A stretch of DNA of 64,000 nt, from positions 221,169 through 285,168 of the forward strand of contig JYOE01000003.1 in NCBI GenBank assembly GCA_000955875.1, in the 5' to 3' direction. A model generated the notes under the pieces. The model saw only the letters and a program-made list of their open reading frames with translations, was not told where the DNA came from and did not search any database. Source of the stretch: Terrabacter sp. 28. Its GTDB lineage: Bacteria > Actinomycetota > Actinomycetes > Actinomycetales > Dermatophilaceae. Each line of letters opens with the position of its first letter. Position 1 is the first letter of the stretch. Below are positions 43,677 to 52,138 of the stretch, piece by piece. Both the position numbers and the translations under genes were made by a program.

Positions 43677-46240
43677 TGACCACCACGACCGAGAACCACA
43701 ACGGCACCGACACCCGCACCGTCGTCGTCGTCGGACACGGCATGGTCGGCCACCGCTTCGTCGAGGCGCTGCGTTCGCGTGACACCGAGAGCACGTGGAA
43801 GGTCGTCGTGCTCTCCGAGGAGGCGGAGGCGGCATACGACCGCGTCGGCCTCTCCTCGTACGTCGGGGCGTGGGACCGCGGGGCGCTCGCGCTCGCTGGC
43901 AACACGTACGCCGAGGACGCCTTGGTCGACCTGCGCCTCGGCACCCGTGCCGAGACGGTCGACCGTGTGGCGCGGACCGTCACCACGAGCGCCGGCGACG
44001 TCATCGCGTACGACTCGCTCGTGCTGGCCACGGGCTCGTACCCCTTCGTGCCTCCGGTGCCCGGCCACGACTCGACCGGGTGCTTCGTCTACCGCACGCT
44101 CGACGACCTCGACGGCATCCGTGCCGCCGCCGAGGTGGCGCACGAGCGCGCCCGCGCCGAGGGCCGCGAGGCCAACGGGCTCGTCGTCGGAGGCGGGCTG
44201 CTCGGGCTCGAGGCCGCCAACGCGCTGCGGCTGCTCGGCCTGACCCCGCACGTCGTCGAGTTCGCCCCCCGGCTCATGCCGCTGCAGGTCGACGAGGGCG
44301 GCGGGGCCGTGCTCGAGGGGCTCATCAGCAACCTCGGCGTCCAGGTGCACACCGGCGCCGGCACGAGCTCGATCTCGCCGCAGGACGACGGCCGCCTCGC
44401 CGTCGAGCTGTCCGACGGCACAGCGCTGCTCACCGACCTCGTCGTCTTCTCCGCCGGGGTGCGCCCGTCGGACGCCGTGGCCCGCGACGCCGGCCTCGAC
44501 GTCGGCGAGCGTGGCGGCGTCGTCACCGACCTGGCCTGCCGCACGAGCGACGAGAACGTCTGGGCCGTCGGCGAGGTCGCCGCGGTCGAGGGCCGCTGCT
44601 ACGGGCTCGTCGCGCCGGGCTACACGATGGCCGAGGTCGTCGCCGACCGGCTGCTCGGTGGTGCGGCGACCTTCCCCGGCGCGGACCTGTCGACCAAGCT
44701 CAAGCTGCTCGGCGTCGACGTCGCCTCCTTCGGCGACGCCATGGCCACGACTCCCGGCGCCCTCGAGATCGTGCACACCGACGCGACGAAGGGCACCTAC
44801 GCGAAGGTCGTCGTCAGCGACGACGCCAGGACGCTGCTCGGCGGCATCCTCGTCGGCGACGCGTCGGCGTACACGACGCTCAAGGCGTACGTCGGGCGCG
44901 AGGTGCCGGGCGACCCGGGTGCACTCGTCTCCCCCGCCGGTATCGACGACTCAGCGCTCGGCTCCGCACTTCCGGACGACGCCGTCATCTGCTCGTGCAA
45001 CAACGTGACGAAGGGCTCGATCTGCGGCGCGATCGCCGAGGGCGCCTGCGACCTCGCGGCCATCAAGGGCTGCACGAGCGCGGGGACCACCTGCGGCGGT
45101 TGCCTGCCCACGGTCAAGAAGCTCCTCGTCGACTCGGGCGTCGAGCTGTCGAAGGCGCTCTGCGAACACTTCGAGCAGAGCCGCGCCGAGCTCTTCGAGA
45201 TCGTCGCCTCGACCGGCATCCGCACCTTCTCGGGGCTCATCGCTCGCTACGGCACGGGCACCGGCTGCGAGATCTGCAAGCCCACGGTCGCCTCGATCCT
45301 CGCGTCGACGAGCAGCGACCACATCCTCGACGGCGAGCAGGCCGCACTGCAGGACAGCAACGACCACTTCCTCGCCAACATCCAGAAGAACGGCACCTAC
45401 TCGGTCGTGCCCCGTATGCCGGGCGGCGAGGTCACCGCCGAGCAGCTCATCACCATCGGCCAGATCGCCCAGGACTTCGGGCTCTACGTCAAGGTCACGG
45501 GCGGCCAGCGCATCGACCTCTTCGGCGCGCGCGTCGAGCAGCTGCCGGCCATCTGGCAGCGCCTCGTCGACGTCGGCATGGAGTCCGGGCAGGCCTACGG
45601 CAAGTCGTTGCGCACCGTGAAGTCGTGCGTCGGGTCGACGTGGTGCCGCTACGGCGTGCAGGACTCGGTCGGCATGGCAGTCGACCTCGAGCACCGCTAC
45701 CGCGGGCTCCGCTCGCCGCACAAGCTGAAGTTCGGCGTCTCGGGCTGCGCCCGTGAGTGCGCCGAGGCACGCGGCAAGGACGTCGGCGTCATCGCCACCG
45801 ACAAGGGCTGGAACCTCTACGTCTGCGGCAACGGCGGCCAGACGCCTGCCCACGCGCGACTGCTCGCGAGCGACCTCGACGACGAGACGCTCGTGCGCTA
45901 CATCGACCGGTTCCTCGTGTTCTACGTCCGCACCGCCGACCGGCTGCAGCGCACCGCGCCGTGGCTCGACTCGCTCGAGGGCGGTCTCGACCACCTCAAG
46001 GCCGTCGTCTGTGACGACTCGCTCGGCATCGCGGCCGACCTCGAGGCCACCATGGCGCGCCACGTCGACGGCTACCAGGACGAGTGGAAGGCCGTGCTCG
46101 ACGACCCGGAGAAGCTCGCCCGCTTCGTGTCGTTCGTCAACGCACCGGAGGAGGCGGACCCGACCGTCGCGTTCGACGAGTCCGGCCCGCGCAAGGTGCC
46201 GGTGATGCTCGGCATGCCGTCCACGAACCGCCCCGAGTGA
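43676..46240 (+). CDS. nirB: NAD(P)H-dependent nitrite reductase large subunit
   Basis: NirB reduces nitrite to ammonium in six-electron steps at siroheme. The 854 residues contain an N-terminal FAD/NAD(P)-binding half (VVVVGHGMVGHRFVEAL; GLVVGGGLLGLEAANAL). A BFD-type [2Fe-2S] region follows (ICSCNNVTKGSICG, CTSAGTTCGGCLP), then the sulfite/nitrite-reductase half with the siroheme-4Fe-4S motif CVGSTWCRYG and SGCARECAEARGKDVG. The ATG overlaps the preceding gene. It is followed by nirD after 30 bases, and siroheme genes lie close by. Confidence 0.96.
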   Translation: MTTTTENHNGTDTRTVVVVGHGMVGHRFVEALRSRDTESTWKVVVLSEEAEAAYDRVGLSSYVGAWDRGALALAGNTYAEDALVDLRLGTRAETVDRVARTVTTSAGDVIAYDSLVLATGSYPFVPPVPGHDSTGCFVYRTLDDLDGIRAAAEVAHERARAEGREANGLVVGGGLLGLEAANALRLLGLTPHVVEFAPRLMPLQVDEGGGAVLEGLISNLGVQVHTGAGTSSISPQDDGRLAVELSDGTALLTDLVVFSAGVRPSDAVARDAGLDVGERGGVVTDLACRTSDENVWAVGEVAAVEGRCYGLVAPGYTMAEVVADRLLGGAATFPGADLSTKLKLLGVDVASFGDAMATTPGALEIVHTDATKGTYAKVVVSDDARTLLGGILVGDASAYTTLKAYVGREVPGDPGALVSPAGIDDSALGSALPDDAVICSCNNVTKGSICGAIAEGACDLAAIKGCTSAGTTCGGCLPTVKKLLVDSGVELSKALCEHFEQSRAELFEIVASTGIRTFSGLIARYGTGTGCEICKPTVASILASTSSDHILDGEQAALQDSNDHFLANIQKNGTYSVVPRMPGGEVTAEQLITIGQIAQDFGLYVKVTGGQRIDLFGARVEQLPAIWQRLVDVGMESGQAYGKSLRTVKSCVGSTWCRYGVQDSVGMAVDLEHRYRGLRSPHKLKFGVSGCARECAEARGKDVGVIATDKGWNLYVCGNGGQTPAHARLLASDLDDETLVRYIDRFLVFYVRTADRLQRTAPWLDSLEGGLDHLKAVVCDDSLGIAADLEATMARHVDGYQDEWKAVLDDPEKLARFVSFVNAPEEADPTVAFDESGPRKVPVMLGMPSTNRPE

Positions 46241-46270
46241 CCGAGACCGCCTGCACCAGAGAGGAACCCG

Positions 46271-46690
46271 ATGACCACCCTCGCCACCGCCCCCGTTCAC
46301 ACGACCGCACCTGCCCGCACTGTCGTCCGTCCAGGGATCGTGCCCGCCCCCGGTGCCAAGCAGTGGGTGCCGGCCTGCGACGTCCACCGGCTCGTGCCCG
46401 GCCGCGGCGTCGCGGTGCTGCTGCCCGGCGGCGCCCAGGCCGCGCTCTTCCTGCTGCCGAACGGGATGATCTACGCCGTCGACAACCTCGACCCGTACGC
46501 CGGCGCCGCCGTCCTGTCGCGCGGGCTCACCGGCGACCGGGGCGGCGAGCCGACGGTCGCGTCACCGCTGCTCAAGCAGGTCTTCTCGCTGCGCACCGGC
46601 GCCGCCCTCGACGACGAGGCGACCACGCTGCCGACGTATGCCGTCCGCGTCCAGCACGGCATCGTCCACATCGGCCTCTCGCTTCCCTGA
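46271..46690 (+). CDS. nirD: NAD(P)H-dependent nitrite reductase small subunit
   Basis: This 139-residue Rieske-fold subunit completes the NirBD complex. The core runs from WVPACDVHRLVPGRGVAVLL through FLLPNGMIYAVDNLDPYAGAAVLSRGL to the end VQHGIVHIGL. As usual for NirD, the Cys/His cluster ligands of true Rieske proteins are absent, so it is probably structural. GAGGAA precedes the ATG. It is the last gene of the narK operon, which ends at a hairpin-rich tandem repeat. Confidence 0.93.
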   Translation: MTTLATAPVHTTAPARTVVRPGIVPAPGAKQWVPACDVHRLVPGRGVAVLLPGGAQAALFLLPNGMIYAVDNLDPYAGAAVLSRGLTGDRGGEPTVASPLLKQVFSLRTGAALDDEATTLPTYAVRVQHGIVHIGLSLP

Positions 46691-46696
46691 GGAAGC

Positions 46697-46890
46697 CCGT
46701 CGGAAACTGAGCACTCGACGCAACGGTCCCACTCGAGTGCTCATTTCCCGACGCACCGCATCCGTCGGAAACTGAGCACTCGACGCAACGGTCCCACTCG
46801 AGTGCTCATCTCCCGACACACCGCATCCGTCGGAAACCGAGCACTCGACGCTGGGTGTGCGTCGAGTGCTCAGTTTCGTACTGCGGTGTT
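46697..46890. repeat. Three tandem 65-bp hairpin units between nirD and qorB
   Basis: Units start at 46697, 46762 and 46827, an exact 65-base period; the first two are near identical and the third diverges after its first half. Each unit contains an inverted repeat built on GAGCACTCGA and TCGAGTGCTC. In the third unit the arms extend to GAGCACTCGACGC and GCGTCGAGTGCTC around a 7-base loop. The block lies between convergent genes, so it probably acts as a multiple terminator. The unit could also be a REP-like mobile repeat. Confidence 0.85.
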
Positions 46891-46898
46891 GCAGGGGG

Positions 46899-47768
46899 TC
46901 AGACCGCGCTGGCGACGAGGGCGGCCCGGACGGCATCCTCGAGGTCGGTCGTGGGGCGACCGGCGAGGCGCGACAGGTCACCGGAGTCGGTGAACAGGGC
47001 GCCCTCGGCGATGCCACGGTCGCTGTCGGCGAGCACGGCGGCATACCCCTCGGGGAGCCCGGCTGCCACGAGCGCGGCCGTGTAGTCCTCGACCGAGAGG
47101 TCGCGGTAGACGACGTCACGACCGGTCACGCCGGCCACCGCGGCGGCGTACTCGGCGAGGGTGAACGCGTGGTCGCCGCCCAGCTCGTAGACGGCGCCGT
47201 CGTGGTCTCCGCCGGCGAGCACTGCAGCAGCGGCAGCCGCGTAGTCGGCACGCGACGCCGCGCTCACGCGACCGTCGCGGGCGGCGCTCAGGACCACGCC
47301 GTGCTCGAGGACGGTCGGCAGCTGGCCGGTGTAGTTCTCGAGGTACCAGGAGTTGCGCAGCAGGGCGTGCGGCAGACCTGAGGCCGCGAGCAGCTCCTCG
47401 GTCGCGCGGTGCTCGGCCGCGAGCGCCAGGTCGGAGGTGTGGGCGCGGGTGATGCTCGTGTAGGCGACGAAGCCGACGCCGGCCTTCTTGGCGGCCTCGA
47501 CCACGTTGGTGTGCTGAGGGATTCGCGCGCCGACCTCGCTGCCGGAGACGAAGAGGAGGCGGTCGACACCCGTGAAGGCCGCGTCGAGCGAGGCCGGGTC
47601 GTCGTAGTCGGCGCGGCGCACCTCGACCCCACGCTCGGCGAGGTCGGCGAGCGACTCGGTCCTGCGGGCGGTGGCGACGATGTGGGCGGCAGGCGTGCCG
47701 CGGTCGAGCAGGGCCTCGACGACGAGGCGGCCCAGGTGGCCGCTGGCACCGGTGACGAGAAGGGTCAT
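46899..47768 (-). CDS. NAD(P)-dependent quinone reductase-like protein (NmrA/QorB family)
   Basis: This 289-residue Rossmann protein starts MTLLVTGASGHLGRLVVEAL (NAD(P)-binding GASGHLG). It contains VDRLLFVSGSEVGARIPQH, HRATEELLAASGLPHALLRN and SWYLENYTGQL, typical of the atypical SDR group that includes E. coli QorB (YtfG). GGAAAGGAA lies just before the ATG. It is divergent from an HxlR-family regulator with a palindrome between them. That pairing suggests induction by quinones or other electrophiles and detoxification of them. Confidence 0.9.
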   Translation of the reverse strand: MTLLVTGASGHLGRLVVEALLDRGTPAAHIVATARRTESLADLAERGVEVRRADYDDPASLDAAFTGVDRLLFVSGSEVGARIPQHTNVVEAAKKAGVGFVAYTSITRAHTSDLALAAEHRATEELLAASGLPHALLRNSWYLENYTGQLPTVLEHGVVLSAARDGRVSAASRADYAAAAAAVLAGGDHDGAVYELGGDHAFTLAEYAAAVAGVTGRDVVYRDLSVEDYTAALVAAGLPEGYAAVLADSDRGIAEGALFTDSGDLSRLAGRPTTDLEDAVRAALVASAV

Positions 47769-47836
47769 GACGTTCCTTTCCAAGGCTGTGGACACCCAGG
47801 GGAACGACCGGCCCGCCTGCATACTTCCCAGAAGTT

Positions 47837-47861
47837 AGTACCCACCTTGAAGTAAGGTACT
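47837..47861. promoter_or_regulatory. Operator candidate between qorB-like gene and HxlR regulator
   Basis: AGTACC (47837-47842) and GGTACT (47856-47861) form a perfect inverted repeat with 13 bases between, directly before the regulator ATG. A second short inverted repeat, ACTTC-CCA-GAAGT, lies at 47823-47835. HxlR-type dimers usually bind such symmetric sites in shared divergent promoters. Confidence 0.6.
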
Positions 47862-47864
47862 GAC

Positions 47865-48254
47865 ATGACGGTTAGCCAGACGCTGCGCGACTACTTCCCG
47901 GATGCCGTCTACGCATCCGGGTGCCCCAGCCGCGTCGTGCTCGACCACGTGACGAGCAAGTGGGGCACGCTCGTGCTCCTGGCGCTGTCCGAGGGCGAGC
48001 CGCTGCGGTGGAGCGAGCTGCGCCGGCGGGCGGAGGGTGTCAGCGAGAAGATGCTGGCCCAGACGCTGAGGATGCTGGAGGCCGACGGTCTCGTCCACCG
48101 CGACGCCCGCCCGGTGGTGCCGCCCCACGTCGAGTACTCCCTGACCGCGCGGGGCGCCGAGCTCGCGGAGCGTTTGGTGCCGCTCATGCTGTGGATCGTC
48201 GAGAACGCGCCCGACATCCTCGCCGACGCCGAGGCCTCCGCAGCCGCGGGCTGA
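47865..48254 (+). CDS. HxlR-family winged-helix regulator (QorR-like)
   Basis: This 129-residue regulator has the HxlR winged-helix core CPSRVVLDHVTSKWGTLVLL, RWSELRRRAEGVSEKMLAQTL and VHRDARPVVPPHVEYSLTARG. Cys20 at the start of the DNA-binding domain is in the position of the redox-sensing cysteine of QorR/YodB-type members. It is divergent from the quinone-reductase-like gene and very probably represses it and itself. Its stop lies 3 bases from the stop of the convergent HemD-like gene. Confidence 0.93.
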   Translation: MTVSQTLRDYFPDAVYASGCPSRVVLDHVTSKWGTLVLLALSEGEPLRWSELRRRAEGVSEKMLAQTLRMLEADGLVHRDARPVVPPHVEYSLTARGAELAERLVPLMLWIVENAPDILADAEASAAAG

Positions 48255-48257
48255 CGT

Positions 48258-49505
48258 TCAGACGTTGAGGCGGTAGCCGCGTCGCACCACCGTCTGCACG
48301 AGGTGCCGGTCGGGCAGGGCCGACCGCAGGCGGCTGACCGCCATGTCGAGAGCGTGCTCGTTCTCCGCGTCGGGCAGCTCGTCGAGCAGGCGCTCGCGGC
48401 TCAGCACCGCCCCCGGCTCGGACATCAGTGCCGCGAGCATGGCGCGCGGGCCTCGAGCCAGGGTCACCGTCTGTCCGCCGAAGGTCACCCGGCGGCCGTG
48501 GACGACGAGCGGACCGAGGGCCGTCTGCACCTGCTCGACGCCGTTGACGGTGAGGTGCTCGATGACGGTGCGGATGAGCGCGCCCATGCGGAACCGGTCG
48601 GGCACGATCGGCGTGATGCCCAGGTCGAGCAGGGGCGCAGCCGTCACCGGTCCGACGGCTGCGGCGGTGACGCCGCACCGCAGCGCGTCGACGAGCACTC
48701 CGTCCATGCCGAGCTGCGCTGCGGCTGACACGAGCCCGTCCACGGCGGGTGCCGACGTGAAGGTCACGACGTCGACCTCGCGGGCTGCCACCGCGGCGAC
48801 GAGGCGGCCGAGCCGGCTCTCGTCGGTGGGTCGCACCCAGCGGTAGGGAGCGACGGTCAGCACCGACGCCCCCGCGGTCCGCAGGCGTTCCAGCTGCTCG
48901 ACGTCCTCGTGCCCGTGCAGCTGCACCGCGACCCGCTTGCCGCGTACGCCGGCGTCGAGCACCAGGCCGATCGTCGAGGCCGTGCGCTCGTCGTGGGCGA
49001 TGCCGTCGTCGTCGTGGCCGGCGGCGCGCACCGCGCCGCGGGCCTTGGGTCCGCGCACGATGATCCGCGCGTCGTCGAGGGTGCGGGACAGCTCCTCACC
49101 GAGGCCGGCTGCGTCGGCGGCCTCGATCCACCGGCGGAAGCCGTATGCCGTCGTGACGACCACGACGTCGGGGCGGCACTCGATGACCGCCCTCGTGTCG
49201 CCGATGAGGATCTCGTCCTCCTCGACCGGGGCGATGCGGACGGCCGGGGCGTGCAGCACCTCCGCGCCGCGTCGTGCGAACGCGTCGATGAGGTCGCTCG
49301 AGCGACGGTCCGAGGTGACCGCGATGCGGAAGCCCGTGAGCACCGGGCCCGTCGCCTCGGGGCGCACGGCGTCGGCACTCTCGGGTTCGGGTCCGTTCAG
49401 CTCGGTCGACCAGGCCGTACGCGGGTGGGTCCGACGCGGGGTCGTCGCGCCCCCCTGCGCCTCGTTCTCGGGCGCCGGCTCTGGGCGCCCCGCGTCGCCG
49501 CTCAC
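48258..49505 (-). CDS. Uroporphyrinogen-III synthase-like protein with C-terminal winged helix (Rv0260c-like)
   Basis: This 415-residue protein combines a HemD-like region (about residues 55-315, VLTGFRIAVTSDRRSSDLIDAFARRGAEVLHAP to AAVGPVTAAPLLDLGITPIVPD) with an OmpR-type winged helix (about 330-415, ARGPRAMLAALMSEPGAVLSRERLLDELP to VSRLRSALPDRHLVQTVVRRGYRL). It is the architecture of M. tuberculosis Rv0260c, encoded near nirBD and narK3. GTG 49505 overlaps the stop of the methyltransferase gene (GTGA). It may regulate nitrite or siroheme genes with a tetrapyrrole as ligand, or still make uroporphyrinogen III. The N-terminal 50 residues are low complexity. Confidence 0.9.
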   Translation of the reverse strand: MSGDAGRPEPAPENEAQGGATTPRRTHPRTAWSTELNGPEPESADAVRPEATGPVLTGFRIAVTSDRRSSDLIDAFARRGAEVLHAPAVRIAPVEEDEILIGDTRAVIECRPDVVVVTTAYGFRRWIEAADAAGLGEELSRTLDDARIIVRGPKARGAVRAAGHDDDGIAHDERTASTIGLVLDAGVRGKRVAVQLHGHEDVEQLERLRTAGASVLTVAPYRWVRPTDESRLGRLVAAVAAREVDVVTFTSAPAVDGLVSAAAQLGMDGVLVDALRCGVTAAAVGPVTAAPLLDLGITPIVPDRFRMGALIRTVIEHLTVNGVEQVQTALGPLVVHGRRVTFGGQTVTLARGPRAMLAALMSEPGAVLSRERLLDELPDAENEHALDMAVSRLRSALPDRHLVQTVVRRGYRLNV

Positions 49506-50542
49506 CCGACGGCGCCCATCGCGGGGCTCACGCCCGCCCGCCGCTCGGCGCCCGCGCGTCGCGCCCACACGTCGGACTGGCGCACGACGTCACCGACGAC
49601 GATGACCGCCGGCGATGCGGCGCGCTCACGCGAGGCGAGGTCGGCCAAGGTGTCCACGGTGCCGACGATGCTGCGCTGGTCGGGCGTGAAGCCGCGCTCG
49701 ACGACGGCCGCCGGGGTGTCGGGGGCGAGGCCCGCGCGCACGAGAGCGGTGGTGATCGGCACGAGGTTGTGCATGCCCATGAGGAAGACGACGGTGCCAC
49801 CCAGCGTGGCGAGCGAGGCAGCCTGGTGCGGCTCGAGCGGCACGTGTCCCGACACGACGGTGAAGACGTGGCTGACGCCGCGGTGCGTCACGGGTATGCC
49901 GGCCGCCCCGGGCACGCCTACCGCGGACGTGACGCCGGGCACCACCGTCACGGGCAGCCCGGCCTCCACCGCGGCGAGGACCTCCTCGCCGCCCCGGCCG
50001 AAGACGTAGGGATCGCCGCCCTTGAGACGCACGACCACGAGGCCGGCCTGCGCCCGTTCGACCATGATGCGCTCGATCTCGGCTTGCGGCACGGCGTGGT
50101 GACCGGGGCGCTTGCCGACGTCGATGACCTCGGCACCCGGCGCGAGGGCGGCGACGTCGCCCACCTCCGCGAGGCGGTCCGTGAGCACGACGTCGGCCTC
50201 GGCGAGGGCGCGGACCCCGGCGAGCGTGAGCAGCTCGAGACCCCCGGGACCCGCGCCCACGAGCACGACGCGACCGCCGGACGGGCTCTCCGCTCCGAGG
50301 GTCTCGCTGACGACGACGCAGGTCGCCGCGAGCACCTCCCGAGCGGCGGACCACGTGACGGCGGGGCCGACGAGCACCCCCAGGCGCACACCCGCGCACG
50401 CCTGGGGGGTCACGGCGTCGGACGAGGCGGCGGTGGTCACCACGGCGCCCGCCCGTGAGTAGCGGCGTACGACGGGAGGCAGTGCACCGGACGGTCCCAC
50501 GACGAGCACGGGGACATCGGTGAGGTCGGTGTCGATCAGCAC
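49502..50542 (-). CDS. Uroporphyrinogen-III C-methyltransferase with degenerate N-terminal domain
   Basis: SUMT methylates uroporphyrinogen III twice to precorrin-2, the first committed step to siroheme for NirB. Residues about 88-330 are the methyltransferase: GRVVLVGAGPGGLELLTLAG, VVVRLKGGDPYVFGRGGEE, VTVVPGVTSAVGVPGAAGIP, VVFLMGMHNL. Residues 1-85 look like a shortened CysG precorrin-2 dehydrogenase domain whose NAD loop has become VVGPSGALPPVVRRYSRAGA. AAGGAG precedes the GTG start. It is coupled to the HemD-like gene. A GlnR-like box array lies about 60 bases upstream, shared with the divergent chelatase gene. Confidence 0.9.
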   Translation of the reverse strand: MLIDTDLTDVPVLVVGPSGALPPVVRRYSRAGAVVTTAASSDAVTPQACAGVRLGVLVGPAVTWSAAREVLAATCVVVSETLGAESPSGGRVVLVGAGPGGLELLTLAGVRALAEADVVLTDRLAEVGDVAALAPGAEVIDVGKRPGHHAVPQAEIERIMVERAQAGLVVVRLKGGDPYVFGRGGEEVLAAVEAGLPVTVVPGVTSAVGVPGAAGIPVTHRGVSHVFTVVSGHVPLEPHQAASLATLGGTVVFLMGMHNLVPITTALVRAGLAPDTPAAVVERGFTPDQRSIVGTVDTLADLASRERAASPAVIVVGDVVRQSDVWARRAGAERRAGVSPAMGAVG

Positions 50543-50599
50543 GGCGGACTCCTTCCGTCGCAGCTCGGGTTCGCGTGCCCACCACGGTAGGAAGCGCGT

Positions 50600-50637
50600 G
50601 TTTCAGCCGCGTTTCCATCGCGCGATGCGCTGGTAAC
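50600..50637. promoter_or_regulatory. GlnR-like box array between methyltransferase and chelatase genes
   Basis: Half-sites follow at an exact 11-base period: GTTTC (50600), GTTTC (50611), GCGAT (50622), GTAAC (50633). Read on the minus strand this is GTTAC-N6-ATCGC-N6-GAAAC-N6-GAAAC, close to the GlnR consensus gTnAC-N6-GaAAC repeated. It would link siroheme synthesis to nitrogen control. Confidence 0.6.
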
Positions 50638-50750
50638 GATGGGCTCACCCGGGCCCCGGGCGAGAGTGCGACCGCACGCCGCTGCCACGCCGGCCCACTC
50701 GGTCGTGAGCCACCAGCGCCGATGCCGGCGCCACCTGACAGAGTGGCGCC

Positions 50751-51440
50751 ATGACCCGCGAAGCTCCTGTGCTCGTCGCGGCCGCCCACGGCACGTCGTC
50801 ACCCGCGGGCCGGTCTGCCATCGGCGGGCTGGTCGCAGCCGTCGCGGCCCGGAGGCCCGACCTCAGGGTGCGCGCGGCCTACGTCGACGTCCAGCCACCG
50901 GAACCGGCGGCGGTGCTCGCCTCGCTCGCCGACGGGTGCCGGGGCCGTCTCGTTCCCCTGCTCCTCTCGGCCGGCCACCACGTCTACGTCGACCTCACCG
51001 AGGCCGCGGCGTCGGTGCCCGGCACGACGGTCGCCCCCGCCCTGGGGCCGGACGACCGGCTCGCCGAGCTGCTGCGGCGCAGGCTGGAGGCCACGGGCCT
51101 CGCCGACGACGACGTGGTCGTGCTCGCCGCAGCAGGTTCGTCGCAGCCGTCCGCGGTGGAGGACTGCCGCCGTGTCGCAGAGCAGCTCGGTCGCCTCCTC
51201 GGCCGACCCGTCACCGCAGCGTTCCTGTCGGCTGCAGAGCCGAGACTTGCGGATGCGATTGGGGCGCAACGCGTTCCGGGCCGTCGCGTCGTCGTGGCCC
51301 TCTACCTGCTGGCCCCAGGCTTCTTCGCCGACCTCGCGGCGAGGGCGGGGGCCGACGTCGTCACGCCGCCCCTCCTGGTGCCCGACGAGCCCGCCCCCGA
51401 CGAGCTCGTCGACATCGTCCTCGAGCGCTACGACGGGTGA
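50751..51440 (+). CDS. Sirohydrochlorin chelatase (CbiX/SirB family)
   Basis: This 229-residue protein has two CbiX-like halves. The N-terminal half carries the metal-binding residues in LVAAAHGTSSPAGR (His13) and LLLSAGHHVYVD; the second half has AAAGSSQPSAVED and YLLAPGFFAD. Single-chain SirB/CbiX enzymes insert iron into sirohydrochlorin to make siroheme, or cobalt for B12. Adjacent nirBD and the methyltransferase favour iron and siroheme, as for Rv0259c. It is divergent from the methyltransferase gene and ends 16 bases before the fluoride riboswitch. Confidence 0.9.
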   Translation: MTREAPVLVAAAHGTSSPAGRSAIGGLVAAVAARRPDLRVRAAYVDVQPPEPAAVLASLADGCRGRLVPLLLSAGHHVYVDLTEAAASVPGTTVAPALGPDDRLAELLRRRLEATGLADDDVVVLAAAGSSQPSAVEDCRRVAEQLGRLLGRPVTAAFLSAAEPRLADAIGAQRVPGRRVVVALYLLAPGFFADLAARAGADVVTPPLLVPDEPAPDELVDIVLERYDG

Positions 51441-51456
51441 CGCTAGGGTGGTGCTC

Positions 51457-51515
51457 GGCGATGGATCCCGCCAGGTCACCTCGAGTGCCCGAACCGCCGG
51501 CCGGCTGATGGTTCC
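51457..51515 (+). ncRNA. Fluoride riboswitch (crcB motif)
   Basis: Conserved elements occur in the right order: GGCGATGG (51457-51464), CCCGCC, a variable hairpin (GGTCAC with GTGCCC), GAACCGCC (51491-51498), and GGCTGATGGTTCC (51503-51515). These match the core of the fluoride-sensing crcB RNA. The element precedes an operon that encodes two CrcB fluoride channel subunits, which is its standard context. It is about 80 bases before the first gene, leaving room for an expression platform. Confidence 0.87.
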
Positions 51516-51544
51516 TGTCCGTGCGCGGTGCTCGTCGCCGCGAG

Positions 51545-51573
51545 GACGGGCGGGCCTGGCCGCCGCGCCCGTC
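51545..51573 (+). terminator. Expression-platform hairpin of the fluoride riboswitch
   Basis: GACGGGCG (51545-51552) pairs perfectly with CGCCCGTC (51566-51573), with further GC pairing inside. It lies between the aptamer and the GGAG ribosome site at about 51585-51588, so it can act as the terminator or as a translation-blocking stem. No T-run follows. Confidence 0.55.
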
Positions 51574-51595
51574 ACCCAGTGACTGGAGACCCCCG

Positions 51596-52138
51596 ATGGG
51601 ACAGCGAGTGCCACCCCAGCCAGACCCCTCGCGGCTGACCGACTTCGCCGGTCACCCGCTGGTCGTCGGCGTGGTCGCCGACCAGGCACCGCTCGTCGCA
51701 CTGACGGCGGTGTCGCTGGCCCGCGCGACGGGCGCCTCGGCCATCTACTTCGCCCACGTCGACACGTCCCGCTACGCCGACGTCGAGCACCCGGACGGTA
51801 CGGTCCGCCACCTGCCGATCGACCCCGACCTCGACGACGAGCTCTGGCCCGAGCGTGAGGACGCCCTGCTCCGGACGGTGCGCGAGTGGATGGACGACCA
51901 GGACGTTCCCTGGCACTTCCGCTACCTGGCCGGCCGACCGGACCGTGCACTGACTCACCTCGCGCGCGCCGTCGACGCCGCGGCCTTCGTCGTCGGCACC
52001 CACGTCGGGCACCACCGCCGCATCGCCGACTTCGTCAACGGCTCGGTGCCGATGCAGCTCTCGCACCGCCAGCACCGCCCCGTGGTCGTCGTGCCGGTCA
52101 GCGTCGTCGACTGGGAGGGCCCGGCACCGTGGGAGTGA
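51596..52138 (+). CDS. Universal stress protein-like, fluoride operon
   Basis: This 180-residue single UspA-type domain starts with a conserved beta strand (HPLVVGVVADQAPLVALTAVSLARATG). The C-terminal strand-turn AAFVVGTHVGHHRRIADFVNGSVPMQLSHRQHRPVVVVP replaces the usual Gly-rich ATP loop (G2xG9xGS) with GTHVGHH-N9-GS. GGAG precedes the ATG. It is the first gene behind the fluoride riboswitch and overlaps crcB (GTGA), so it belongs to the fluoride response. UspA-like proteins have been reported among riboswitch-controlled fluoride genes. Its actual activity is unknown. Confidence 0.87.
   Translation: MGQRVPPQPDPSRLTDFAGHPLVVGVVADQAPLVALTAVSLARATGASAIYFAHVDTSRYADVEHPDGTVRHLPIDPDLDDELWPEREDALLRTVREWMDDQDVPWHFRYLAGRPDRALTHLARAVDAAAFVVGTHVGHHRRIADFVNGSVPMQLSHRQHRPVVVVPVSVVDWEGPAPWE

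Noticed and set aside
46697..46890. CRISPR-like tandem repeat
   Set aside because: Units are directly adjacent without unique spacers, contain long inverted repeats, and no cas genes are nearby.
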